DNA of 15,618 bases from Bacteriovoracaceae bacterium UBA7317 (GCA_002474345.1 DKQD01000107.1:1591-17208), one strand, 5' to 3'; shown: positions 1 to 7,708, counted from the first letter of the stretch. The notes: a model not told the origin generated them from the sequence alone. Program-made: numbers and translations.

Positions 1-145
1 GAACTAAACCCTTAATTTTTTACAAATAACTTCCTCACTCTATAAATAAAATTAAAGTTTTTTTACTGACATTTTCACTTAACTAATAAATTACCATTTA
101 TATTTCAAATAGTACCTGACGATAGAGATACACTAACAGGAACTT

Positions 146-2914
146 ATGAAAACAAAAATTATTTTTTTTATTCAGTTATCACTTCTGGTATTTAACTTAG
201 AAGCTACTCCTAGTGTTCCAAGAGCAGTCAATGGAGTTATTGACCTTTCAAACTATAATTTTGAAACAAGAGAAGCGGTTAAACTTTCTGGAGATTGGCG
301 GTTTTTTTGGAAAAAATTTATAAATCCCTCATTATCGGATAAGGAAAAAATTTTTAATGAAGGTGAGAATATTCAAGTACCAGGAAGTTGGACACAGTTA
401 AAAAAAACAAAAAAGAAAACTCAAGGTTACGCCACGTATATTTTAAAACTGAAGGGTATCAAAAAGGGAGAAGAGTTAGGAATCATAGCGGGAAGGATTT
501 TTTCTAATTATAATCTTTTTTTAATTCAGAATAAAAAAGTAAAAAAAATATTCAGCTCTGGAATAACAGGCCCATCAAAAAAGAGCTCAACACCGCAATT
601 ACTCAAAGGAAAGAATTCATTTACTTCCGAAGGAAATGATATTTTGCTTGTCCTTCATGTTTCCAACTATCATTACAGAGAAGGTAAAGTTTTTTTAGAT
701 TTTAAAATTGGGAAAAAAGAAAAGGTTTTTAGAGAATTCTCTAAAACTGAATACCGAAAATATTTCTATGTGGGGTGGCTCTTTATTCTCTGCTTATACC
801 ACATTTCAATTTTTATCAAAAGGCCTAAAAATAAAGAACCTCTTTACTTCAGTCTTTTTTGTGGTTTTATTTTAATTAGACAAGTGACCGTGGCACATGA
901 CTTTTTTTGGATTTATGGTGTCCCTTCAACATTTTTATTTGAGCTTAATGCCAAGTTAGACTACTTTACATTAATTTATTCATTTCCGGTATTTGTTAGT
1001 TTTGTCTATTCACTTTATCCCTCAAAAATGATGACTTTCCACAAATATATTTACCTTCCACCCATCTTATTTACTCCTATAATTGTCTTCTTTCCTGCGG
1101 AAGTTTTTTCCAAAACTTATTTTTTAATCACCGCTCAACTTTTTGTTCTAATAGGTTGTTCTATCCTTTTTATTTTAACTTTTCTTTTGGCCTACAAGAA
1201 GGAACGCTTCGCAAGACTTTTATTTATAAGCATGAACTTTCTCATTTTTGGAGCCGTTTATGACATTTTAATCCAACAAGGTTACCTTCCGGCCCCTCAA
1301 ATTTTGACACCAATGCTTGTGCTCTTTTCTTTTGCTCAAAGTTATATTATTGCAGTCAACTTTTCCACTGCTTTTGATAAATCTGAAAAACTAAGTGAAG
1401 AATTGTTTAACCTCAACAAGGACCTCGATTTAAAAGTCCAAAAAAGAACCGCCCAACTTAAAAAAGTTCAGGAAGAAAGGTCCCTTTTCTTCTCAAAATT
1501 AAGTCATGAATTAAAAACACCTCTTAATGTTATTTTAGGCTTTTCAAACTTCATTATAGATTCAATGAATAAAGCCTATCTAGAAAAAAATCGAAAAAAA
1601 TATTTGGAGTACTTGGATTCAATTAGATCTAGTGGTAAGTCTCTTTTAAGCTTAGTTAATGAAATTCATGATTTCACAAAATTGGACCTTTCCAGACTGC
1701 AAATTTTTAAAAAACCAATGGATTTGAACTTTTCTTTAAAGAATATCTCTAACTTTTACTTTCACAAATGCCAAGAAAAAGGAATCGTCTACTCCTCAGC
1801 ACAAAAGACTTTAGATAATTTAATACACTTTGATGAATTGAGGCTTAAACAAATTCTTGATAATTTTTTAACGAATGGGTTAAAGTTTACCTCGAAAGGG
1901 TCTCTTGAACTATCTTTTGACTATAAATATTCTGATAAAAGCCAGCAATTTATTGATATACACTTCAGGATTAAAGACACAGGTATCGGTATAAAGGAAG
2001 AAAAAATTCCTAACCTATTTGAAACATTTTCACAAACACACGAGCTTACAACTTTTGAAGAGAGAGGGACAGGGTTAGGCCTTCATATTAGCAAAAAAAT
2101 AATTGAAGTCTTAGGCGGCAGCGTAGAAGTCCAAAGCGTTTTTGGTAAAGGGACTCAATTTGATATATATTTTCCTAGAGTTAAAATAGTAATAGAAAAA
2201 AATTTGGATTATGACTTAACAGATGACTATACCTTTTTTGGTGATAAGATTCTTATCGCAGACGACTTCCCCGCAAACCTGTCCTTACTAGAAACTCTTT
2301 TTACTGATGCTAACTTAAAAATCGTTACGGCAAAAAATGGTGAAGAACTCTATGAAAAGGCGATTAAGCATCAACCATCGCTTATCATAACCGACTTCAG
2401 CATGCCTAAAGGTGATGGGTTGACAATTAAAAATCATCTAAAGAAAAACGATAAGACAAAAGATATCCCTATAATCCTTTTAACGGCTTTTAACATCGAT
2501 ACGAAAACACGAAAAGAGTTTGATGCTGTCCTTTTCAAGCCTGTAGAAAAAAGCGACATTTTTGAAATTTGCTCTAGATTTTTAAGAAATAAGTCACATA
2601 AGAACATCGAAACCGACAAAGAAACCTTTAACTCCTCTAATTTTTACATTCCTGAAAATTGTGGAAAAATCGAATTTATTTATCTTCAGGATATTAAAAG
2701 ACACTTTCAAAACTATTTAGAATTACAAAATATAACCGACCTTGAGACATATTGTATAAAGCTGGAAGAAAAACTAGCGGATACAAAACTAAAAAACCTA
2801 ACTCCATGGTTAGAACAGGTCCTAGTTGAGACTGAGAAGTTTAATATGGAACAAATAAAGGTCAATTTAAAAGAGGCCATCATAGAAATAAACAAGTACT
2901 TGGAAGAAAAATAA
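146..2914 (+). CDS. 7TM-DISM hybrid sensor histidine kinase with C-terminal receiver
   Basis: The 922-residue protein is a membrane sensor that should autophosphorylate and pass phosphate to its own receiver. A signal peptide (about 1-20) leads into a periplasmic 7TMR-DISM extracellular type 2 domain (about 28-190; note the GDWRFFWKKF stretch). About seven hydrophobic segments follow (roughly 205-410), then a short coiled coil (about 415-445). HisKA has its phospho-His in SHELKTPLN (H454). The HATPase has an N box near 573-580, DTGIGI from D611 and GTGLGL from 641. The receiver has acidic residues in IADD, phospho-Asp D750 in TDFSMP and K798 in FKPV. About 100 lysine/glutamate-rich helical residues follow and lack an HPt HxxKG motif. 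The ATG is preceded by AGGA. It is the only plus-strand gene in the first 9.4 kb, so it is probably monocistronic. Domain calls are firm; ligand and downstream partner are unknown. Confidence 0.93.
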   Translation: MKTKIIFFIQLSLLVFNLEATPSVPRAVNGVIDLSNYNFETREAVKLSGDWRFFWKKFINPSLSDKEKIFNEGENIQVPGSWTQLKKTKKKTQGYATYILKLKGIKKGEELGIIAGRIFSNYNLFLIQNKKVKKIFSSGITGPSKKSSTPQLLKGKNSFTSEGNDILLVLHVSNYHYREGKVFLDFKIGKKEKVFREFSKTEYRKYFYVGWLFILCLYHISIFIKRPKNKEPLYFSLFCGFILIRQVTVAHDFFWIYGVPSTFLFELNAKLDYFTLIYSFPVFVSFVYSLYPSKMMTFHKYIYLPPILFTPIIVFFPAEVFSKTYFLITAQLFVLIGCSILFILTFLLAYKKERFARLLFISMNFLIFGAVYDILIQQGYLPAPQILTPMLVLFSFAQSYIIAVNFSTAFDKSEKLSEELFNLNKDLDLKVQKRTAQLKKVQEERSLFFSKLSHELKTPLNVILGFSNFIIDSMNKAYLEKNRKKYLEYLDSIRSSGKSLLSLVNEIHDFTKLDLSRLQIFKKPMDLNFSLKNISNFYFHKCQEKGIVYSSAQKTLDNLIHFDELRLKQILDNFLTNGLKFTSKGSLELSFDYKYSDKSQQFIDIHFRIKDTGIGIKEEKIPNLFETFSQTHELTTFEERGTGLGLHISKKIIEVLGGSVEVQSVFGKGTQFDIYFPRVKIVIEKNLDYDLTDDYTFFGDKILIADDFPANLSLLETLFTDANLKIVTAKNGEELYEKAIKHQPSLIITDFSMPKGDGLTIKNHLKKNDKTKDIPIILLTAFNIDTKTRKEFDAVLFKPVEKSDIFEICSRFLRNKSHKNIETDKETFNSSNFYIPENCGKIEFIYLQDIKRHFQNYLELQNITDLETYCIKLEEKLADTKLKNLTPWLEQVLVETEKFNMEQIKVNLKEAIIEINKYLEEK

Positions 2915-2972
2915 ATTAACTAATATTGACCTTCATTAAAAAAAAATTGTCCCTTACTCTAGTTGAAAAACC

Positions 2973-3707
2973 TTATTCTTTGACAAAATTAGAAATAATT
3001 TTATTGTAAGATCCTTCTTTTTTAATTTGTATTAGGGCAGTGTTAAATCTTTTAATAACATTTGTTTTTTTCATAGATTTATGAAAGGCAATATAGGCTG
3101 CGTTTCTAGCAACTGGGGTATTTTTTTCTTTTACCCTCGCTGCCCATTTCTTTTTTTCAAGAATCATTTTTGCTGAAACACTGTCCATCACAACCCCATC
3201 AACTCTTTCTTTTAGTAATAAGGTAAAACTTTGCTCTCCATTACTAGTTTCTATGACCCTAAAAGTCTTTTTATTTTTCTCTTTATCAAATTCAGTTCCA
3301 TAGCTCCAGCCTCTCATTAAGGCCAAAACTTTACCCTTTAAGTCTTTCAATGATTTAAACTCAAATGTTGAAGGCTTTTTAACAAAAAGAAGAAGCTCCT
3401 CTTGGTATATAGGACTTGAATAATCAAAAATCTTCATTCTTTCTGCATTTTTATAAATTCCGCCAACTCCCCATTTCCCTTTTTTTGCAAGCCGTATAAC
3501 TCTGGCCCAGGGCTTGGGTTCTAGTGTAACGTTGACTTCCATTTTCTGAAAAATTTCATCCAAAAGCCTGGCATAAAGCCCTTGAATCTTTCCTTTGCTT
3601 TCATACATATAAGGAGGGTATGCGGCATCTAAAGCAATAACTTCGTTTGCATAAGAACTATAGGATAACAAAAAAAAGAAAGCCAAAATTAACCGAAGTT
3701 TAGTCAT
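2973..3707 (-). CDS. Periplasmic solute-binding protein, SBP family 3 (orphan)
   Basis: The 244-residue protein has a signal peptide (about 1-20, cleavage after SSYA) and the fold of family 3 solute-binding proteins, which bind amino acids or related small molecules. Visible family features are the opening strand with DAAYPPYMY (about 26-34), GLYARLLDEIF, and the mid-protein DYSSPIY hinge-side segment. A second lobe contains the DLKGKVLALMRGWSYG region and VDGVVMDS. No permease or ATPase gene lies alongside, so it may act as a sensing component or serve a transporter encoded elsewhere. It faces the hybrid kinase tail to tail with a 58-base gap. It has a very strong ribosome binding site and a good -10 box. 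The ligand cannot be inferred. Confidence 0.85.
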   Translation of the reverse strand: MTKLRLILAFFFLLSYSSYANEVIALDAAYPPYMYESKGKIQGLYARLLDEIFQKMEVNVTLEPKPWARVIRLAKKGKWGVGGIYKNAERMKIFDYSSPIYQEELLLFVKKPSTFEFKSLKDLKGKVLALMRGWSYGTEFDKEKNKKTFRVIETSNGEQSFTLLLKERVDGVVMDSVSAKMILEKKKWAARVKEKNTPVARNAAYIAFHKSMKKTNVIKRFNTALIQIKKEGSYNKIISNFVKE

Positions 3708-3718
3708 ACCTCCTCCTT
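3708..3718 (-). promoter_or_regulatory. Strong Shine-Dalgarno of the solute-binding protein gene
   Basis: On the minus strand the start codon is preceded by AAGGAGGAGGT, a near-perfect match to the 16S 3' end. It is much stronger than the AAAGGA or AAGGGA sites of the neighbouring genes. It fixes the ATG at 3707 as the start and suggests high translation. Confidence 0.75.
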
Positions 3719-3730
3719 TTAATTATGCTT

Positions 3731-3760
3731 ATTATAACCCATAGTTTTTCTTAAATTGAA
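3731..3760 (-). promoter_or_regulatory. Candidate sigma-70 promoter for the solute-binding protein gene
   Basis: On the minus strand a perfect TATAAT -10 hexamer lies at 3731-3736. A weak -35 (TTCAAT, 18-bp spacer) lies at 3755-3760. Transcription would start near 3724 and give a leader of about 17 bases containing the strong ribosome binding site. The -35 match is poor, so activator dependence is possible. Confidence 0.5.
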
Positions 3761-3814
3761 GCTTTGAAATTTTTCCAATTTTTTAGACTCTTAAAGTCAG
3801 GTAACGAAATTCAT

Positions 3815-3848
3815 AAAAAAAACCCTCACCTAAAAAAAGTGGTGAGGG
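3815..3848 (-). terminator. Rho-independent terminator after the beta-rich secreted protein gene
   Basis: CCCTCACC (3841-3848 on the minus strand) pairs perfectly with GGTGAGGG (3823-3830), an 8-bp GC-rich stem with a 10-base loop. Eight T residues follow (3815-3822). It sits 30 bases after the stop codon at 3879. The plus-strand side lacks a good T run, so it should act mainly in the minus direction. Confidence 0.88.
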
Positions 3849-3878
3849 CATTATTTTTCAAGAATTATAAAAAGCTAC

Positions 3879-4748
3879 TTATGGAAAAGAGAAACCTTTC
3901 TTAAAGTGGTGAGTGATAGTATAGATAACAACAAAGCCATCGGACCTTTTCCCCTCGGATAAGGTTTCAGTCCAGTTTCCGTCCACAGAATCCATCTCTC
4001 CGTTATCAGCAGTAAACATTCCACCGAAAGCCGTGTAGCCAAAGTCCAAACCAAAAAGCTTAAAGCCACTGCTTACACCAGCTGCCATAGTTGTCGATTT
4101 ACTTCCTGACGTTTTCATTTCAGTTGAGTCATAGATAGCTGCAATCGAATAGCTATCATTTAATTTGTAAAAAAGGGCCCCAAACATGGTGTTTCTGGTA
4201 TCCTCTGCACCAGTTCCATAAATATTGTAACTCCACTCAAGCATTTCTTTAGTTGCATCACCTTCATTTTTCATCTTTTGGGACTCATAACTAAAGTAGC
4301 CGTTTAAACCATCGACTAATTTTCCAAGAGGAATTATCGAACCTACACTCCAAAACATACCAGAGTAACTTGACCCAGTATCAACTTTAGTTGCATCGTA
4401 CTTTTCATTGATTCCTTCCTCCACAACGCTAGTAGATGACTGGCCAACACTAATCTTTAAAACGGAAACTGGATGAATATCGAGCCTTAACTTATATCTT
4501 GTATTAAAAGCAAAAGAATAATCAACGCCTGCTCTAACATAACCATACATTGGATCTTTATCTTTCGCCCCTGGTTCAGGAACCTTTCCCCATAAACCCA
4601 AGCTGTAACCAGCGCTTAGGTTTGCTGATGGTAAACCGCTTCTTCCTGAAAACTTTATTGAAGCATCTGCAGCACTCTTAGCATAAATAGAGGGAGAGGC
4701 CATGGCCCCTAGCAAACACAAAGTTAACAATTTCTTTTTTAGATTCAT
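3879..4748 (-). CDS. Secreted beta-rich protein, putative outer-membrane beta-barrel
   Basis: I do not recognise a named family. I chose the ATG at 4748, giving 289 residues, because it begins a clean signal peptide (MNLKKKLLTL followed by a hydrophobic core, cleavage after IYA near residue 23). AAAGGA lies at a suitable distance upstream. An in-frame start 54 bases further upstream would put a charged stretch before the signal and is unlikely. The mature part alternates short beta-strand-like segments (LSAGYSLGLWG, YGYVRAGVDYSFAF, YKLRLDIHPV, YSIAAIYDS, FGLDFGYTAFGGMF) with Gly/Ser/Asp-rich turns, as in outer-membrane barrels. It ends in HHFKKGFSFP, with a penultimate Phe rather than the canonical terminal aromatic. 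Its gene ends in a strong terminator. A periplasmic beta-sandwich is an alternative. Confidence 0.7.
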   Translation of the reverse strand: MNLKKKLLTLCLLGAMASPSIYAKSAADASIKFSGRSGLPSANLSAGYSLGLWGKVPEPGAKDKDPMYGYVRAGVDYSFAFNTRYKLRLDIHPVSVLKISVGQSSTSVVEEGINEKYDATKVDTGSSYSGMFWSVGSIIPLGKLVDGLNGYFSYESQKMKNEGDATKEMLEWSYNIYGTGAEDTRNTMFGALFYKLNDSYSIAAIYDSTEMKTSGSKSTTMAAGVSSGFKLFGLDFGYTAFGGMFTADNGEMDSVDGNWTETLSEGKRSDGFVVIYTITHHFKKGFSFP

Positions 4749-5028
4749 AAAACAGTCCTTTTGTTTGTTATAACTAAGATCATTTACTTTTCTTAGAATC
4801 AACAGTTTTCATTTCGTCCCATAAACCTTTTTTCTTAACCTTAAATTCACTGAAATATTTTGATTTAGGCCTCTCTTTATTACTTGAGTACTTTGCTCGC
4901 CTCCTTTTTCCGTAACCAAAAAGGAGCAACTGCCTGATTAGGCAAAAAAAACTCTATTTTATGAGAGTTCATGAGGATAGGATGTGGTTCAGGAGCAGGA
5001 TAGGTTTCCTCTCTCAGCTAGAAAAGGG
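4749..5028. other. Structured intergenic region with successive hairpins and a doubtful small ORF
   Basis: No confident gene lies here. Three inverted repeats occur in a row: CTCCTTTTT/AAAAAGGAG (4901-4909 with 4918-4926), TGCCT/AGGCA (4931-4935 with 4940-4944) and AACTCT/AGAGTT (4950-4955 with 4964-4969). An 8-base direct repeat AGGATAGG starts near 4974 and again near 4997. On the minus strand an open frame from TTG 4929 to TGA 4780 would encode 49 very basic residues (GYGKRRRAKY near its start, ending KTVDSKKSK), ending 31 bases before the next gene. An overlapping frame from ATG 4972 encodes about 30 residues. Neither has a convincing ribosome binding site. The region could be a long leader of the beta-rich protein gene, a decayed small gene, or a small RNA locus. 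Confidence 0.35.
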
Positions 5029-5058
5029 AAATGGGGGAAAACCTCCCCCATTTTTTTT
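5029..5058. terminator. Strong hairpin terminator downstream of the START-domain gene
   Basis: AAATGGGGG-type 9-bp stem: 5029-5037 pairs with 5045-5053, with a 7-base loop. It lies 10 bases beyond the stop codon at 5069. The longest T run (eight Ts, 5051-5058) is on the plus-strand side. On the minus strand the stem is followed by a less regular TTTCCCTTTT. It therefore probably works in both directions, but its best orientation is for a plus-strand transcript. Confidence 0.8.
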
Positions 5059-5068
5059 ATCTTTGTGA

Positions 5069-5731
5069 TTAAGGCATGCTTACGTTTTGACCGCTGTACT
5101 TAGAAGCTTGCTTCTCTAAACGGTTAAGAGTATTAACCGGCCAGCTTTTATAAATAATATTTGAAAACCAGTTTGGAATAAGACCTTTAGGGTCAATTCT
5201 GACTGAAACTGTTACCTCTGTCTTATTGTCTTCAAGATACTTCAGGTTATAAATGGCAAAAAGCAGATCCATTCTAACGCCAACACTATCTGCAGCCGGC
5301 TTTTTCCCATGGGTTGTCGACTTAAGAGTAACGATAAGGTTTTTACCATCCCTTTCCGTTTGTGTTTTGACTACCTGGTCCCTATTAGTAATAGGCCACG
5401 GTGTATCGTACGCTTGATATGTTACACTTGAATGAGGAACACCTAAACTTTTGGCATCCTCAAGGGGTTCTGAAATATAAAGTCTGTCTACCCACTCTTT
5501 CCTAAAATTAGGGTCTTTCTGACTAAGAACCCAATAGATTTGTTTAATGCTCTTATTAAACACTTTTGTCCCACGGAAGGCCTTAAGAGACTCTCCAGCA
5601 TAAGTCTTTGTAAAAAGGTTAACCCCTTTTTTCCCTCCAGCTGCGTCCCAGCCGTCTGAAGCCAAGCCTAGCTGGGAAAAGCTCAGTAAAAAAGCGATCA
5701 ATAAAGTAACAAAGCCCTTTGTGATTCTCAT
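5069..5731 (-). CDS. Secreted START-domain (StAR-related lipid transfer) protein
   Basis: The 220-residue protein has a signal peptide (about 1-24, cleavage near GLA-SDG) and one START domain over the rest. Visible START features are the N-terminal SDGWDAAGGKKGVNLFTK segment and the central RDQVV strand after TPWPITN. The C-terminal long helix is preceded by RIDPKGLIPNWFSN and followed by WPVNTLNRLEKQ. START domains enclose a hydrophobic pocket that binds lipids or other apolar ligands; many bacterial ones are single-domain and exported. It starts at ATG 5731 after AAAAGGA, is separated from the upstream hydrolase by 138 AT-rich bases and ends in a strong terminator. The ligand is unknown. 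The location is probably periplasmic because no lipobox or second membrane segment is seen. Confidence 0.85.
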   Translation of the reverse strand: MRITKGFVTLLIAFLLSFSQLGLASDGWDAAGGKKGVNLFTKTYAGESLKAFRGTKVFNKSIKQIYWVLSQKDPNFRKEWVDRLYISEPLEDAKSLGVPHSSVTYQAYDTPWPITNRDQVVKTQTERDGKNLIVTLKSTTHGKKPAADSVGVRMDLLFAIYNLKYLEDNKTEVTVSVRIDPKGLIPNWFSNIIYKSWPVNTLNRLEKQASKYSGQNVSMP

Positions 5732-5831
5732 TAAAAATCCTTTTGTTAAAAGTTTGCTTTTAATTTTATTTTAAATCTTATTAAAAATCCTGATTCTTTT
5801 AATTGGAATATTGAAACACTTATTGAAAAAG

Positions 5832-5847
5832 AAGAAAAGCTTTTCTT
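5832..5847. repeat. 16-bp perfect palindrome between hydrolase and START genes
   Basis: AAGAAAAGCTTTTCTT is its own reverse complement. On the minus strand it lies 22 bases after the hydrolase stop codon and is followed by CTTTTTC. It could be a weak AT-rich terminator for the hydrolase gene, or a dimeric operator upstream of the START gene. No clear promoter was found in 5732-5869. Confidence 0.4.
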
Positions 5848-5869
5848 GCTTAATAAAAGTTAAAAAAAT

Positions 5870-7102
5870 TTAAAGGCTTTTACCCTCTGAAGCGTCCTGT
5901 CCATAAACTTCTATGAGAAGCTTATCAAACCATAAAAGCCTTTTATATCCGAAATGTCCTCCCGAAGGAAGCATCATCAAATGATTTGTAGCAAGAAGCT
6001 TTGAATTCACTTCCTCGTTGATCATATCGTCAATAGAAGATAGTATCCGGATATCCTTCCTCCCATTTTCGATGGCCCTAAAAATCCAATAGGAAAGCTT
6101 CCTTTCTTGACTGGACCTAAGGTCTTTAAAGCCCTTTGAATCAATGAGGCCAAGCGCATCTTGAAAAGTAAGCCCTTCTAAAAACTTTCTTGTTTCCGCT
6201 CTCCCCTCCGGGAGGCCTAAACTCTTAACACTACTGTTATAAGAAAGGAGCATTCTTTCTAACTTCATTTTAAAACCAAAGTCCGCAAAAACGCCCAAAG
6301 ACTTTTCTTTAATCCTTTGACCAACCTGATCATTTTTTTCAAGTCTATTTATTTGAAAACTTGTCATAAGATAACTTGGAATATTCCCAAATGTTTTATC
6401 CTTTTTGGCCTCATCAAGTATGGAATCAAGTTTTTCAAAGGTTTTAACAAAATCAAAGGGTGGTGAATAAACATGAAGACCTTTATTAAACAAGGGGGCT
6501 TTTTCAGCGGAATCGAGGGCGTAAATTATGGAGCCTAAAAAGCCTCCATAGCTTTGCCCAAAAAGAGTAATATTCTGGTTCACTTTTCCTTGCTTCACTA
6601 ATTCCTGGTGAACTTTTTTGATGGCCTCATAATAGACCCTCCCTTGAGTTTTTAGGTCGAAAAATGGGAATTGAGGGGACCTTGAAATAGAGCAATCACA
6701 AATGAAGTTTTCGAAAGAAAGTACCCTATAACCTAAACGAATAAATCTTTTATGAAAGTTTTTTGTGATATTTGAGAAAAGCTTTGAAAAAGACCCCCCG
6801 ATATATACAAGAAGGGGTCTTTTTTGTTGATCACCATACTCCTCCCCCAAAAGGTAAGGAATTTCCCCAGTTTGAAAGTGAGAGCTAGGAATAAAGTATT
6901 TTCTTATTTTATTGTTTTGTTTTATGGGTTGATCGTATTGAACTCTAGAGATGTGGGATTTAATCGATGTTATGTAGGGGTCTGTAAGCTCAGGGTTATA
7001 CGTTTCTAAGAGAGCCCTTTCTTTCGCCTTCCAACCTGAGGCACGAGTGGAATTTAAATTAAAAATACAAAAAAGGCACACTAGTAAAAATCTAATTTTC
7101 AT
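5870..7102 (-). CDS. Secreted alpha/beta-hydrolase family protein
   Basis: The 410-residue protein has an N-terminal signal peptide (about 1-21, MKIRFLLVCLFC onward, cleavage near TRA). The alpha/beta-hydrolase fold follows: oxyanion-side strand LLVYIGGSF (about 97-105), nucleophile elbow GQSYGG with S184, and a late catalytic-type histidine in GGHFGY (H383). Acid candidates are the Asp pair in SSIDDM (about 358-359). Roughly 130 residues between the elbow and the acid form a large helical cap. Substrate cannot be assigned; esterase, lipase-like or peptidase activity are all open. Start ATG 7102 is preceded by AAGGG. A cysteine-containing stretch (FICDCS) follows the second strand. No neighbour encodes a partner enzyme, though the START gene downstream would fit lipid handling. 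Confidence 0.8.
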   Translation of the reverse strand: MKIRFLLVCLFCIFNLNSTRASGWKAKERALLETYNPELTDPYITSIKSHISRVQYDQPIKQNNKIRKYFIPSSHFQTGEIPYLLGEEYGDQQKRPLLVYIGGSFSKLFSNITKNFHKRFIRLGYRVLSFENFICDCSISRSPQFPFFDLKTQGRVYYEAIKKVHQELVKQGKVNQNITLFGQSYGGFLGSIIYALDSAEKAPLFNKGLHVYSPPFDFVKTFEKLDSILDEAKKDKTFGNIPSYLMTSFQINRLEKNDQVGQRIKEKSLGVFADFGFKMKLERMLLSYNSSVKSLGLPEGRAETRKFLEGLTFQDALGLIDSKGFKDLRSSQERKLSYWIFRAIENGRKDIRILSSIDDMINEEVNSKLLATNHLMMLPSGGHFGYKRLLWFDKLLIEVYGQDASEGKSL

Positions 7103-7130
7103 AGTTTTCCCTTGTAAATTTCAAAAGGGA

Positions 7131-7159
7131 TTTTTATCAATAATTCGATCACTCGGCAA
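7131..7159 (-). promoter_or_regulatory. Possible promoter for the alpha/beta-hydrolase gene
   Basis: On the minus strand TTGCCG (7154-7159) is separated by exactly 17 bp from TAAAAA (7131-7136). Both match 4 of 6 consensus positions. This is a weak call in AT-rich DNA. Confidence 0.3.
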
Positions 7160-7272
7160 GAGTATGCCAATTCAGTTTTTTGTTTTTGGGAATAAAGAGG
7201 TGAAACTGCAACACGAAGCAAAAAAAAAGATAGGCAGTGCCCAGTAAAGCCATTTTACAAGGAACCGCAGAG

Positions 7273-7296
7273 AAAACTAGTCCCCTTAGACGGACT
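7273..7296 (-). terminator. Candidate terminator after the response regulator gene
   Basis: On the minus strand, just after the stop codon at 7304, AGTCC (7292-7296) pairs with GGACT (7279-7283). It is followed by AGTTTTCT. The stem is short and the T run is only four, so efficiency may be modest. Confidence 0.5.
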
Positions 7297-7303
7297 TTAT
7301 CCT

Positions 7304-7708
7304 TTATTTTTTGCCTTCCACCAATGCATTCACGATACCGATAAAATGAGGAGCTTTTTCTTCTGAAACAGGTTTTATAAACCAGGCCCTTACACCGAGC
7401 TGTTTTCTCTTTTTATCCATAATATTTTCATGTTTTTTATCTGTAATAAACTCAGTGGTAAGCATTATCTTTGGTGCGTCCACGGCCATTTTATCGTTGG
7501 CCAGACGTTCCAACATTTCGATGCCTGTCATATTTGGCATATTTAAATCTGTTATAATCAGATGGCAATCAGGATTCTTTTTTATGACCTCGATTCCCTC
7601 AACGCCATCACTGGCCTGTTCGACTACAAACCCTGCATTCACCAAATACCTTTGTAGAGTTTCCCGAACTAGGGGGTCATCGTCTATTGTTATTATTTTA
7701 AATGACAT
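7304..7708 (-). CDS. CheY-like single-domain response regulator
   Basis: I chose the start ATG 7708 (134 residues), preceded by AAAGGGA, over an in-frame ATG 30 bases upstream that adds only a basic tail and would include the ribosome binding site in the coding region. The whole protein is one receiver domain: acidic cluster DDD (9-11), phosphorylation site D54 in ITDLNMP, switch Thr in MLTTE, and conserved K112 in FIKPV. The TTE-to-K loop (TDKKHENIMDKKRKQLG) is longer and more charged than in classical CheY. With no output domain it must act by protein contact or as a phosphotransfer intermediate. It has its own likely promoter and leader hairpin, with no adjacent kinase in the same operon. 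The two 7TM-DISM kinases in the window are candidate partners, unproven. Confidence 0.9.
   Translation of the reverse strand: MSFKIITIDDDPLVRETLQRYLVNAGFVVEQASDGVEGIEVIKKNPDCHLIITDLNMPNMTGIEMLERLANDKMAVDAPKIMLTTEFITDKKHENIMDKKRKQLGVRAWFIKPVSEEKAPHFIGIVNALVEGKK

Noticed and set aside
4749..4802. N-terminal extension of the beta-rich protein to an upstream in-frame start
   Set aside because: The extension would bury the signal peptide behind 18 charged residues; the ATG at 4748 has a ribosome binding site and starts a normal signal sequence.
4931..4953. TGCCT/AGGCA hairpin followed by eight A residues as a terminator
   Set aside because: The stem is only 5 bp, and on the strand where the run reads as T it comes before the stem, not after it.
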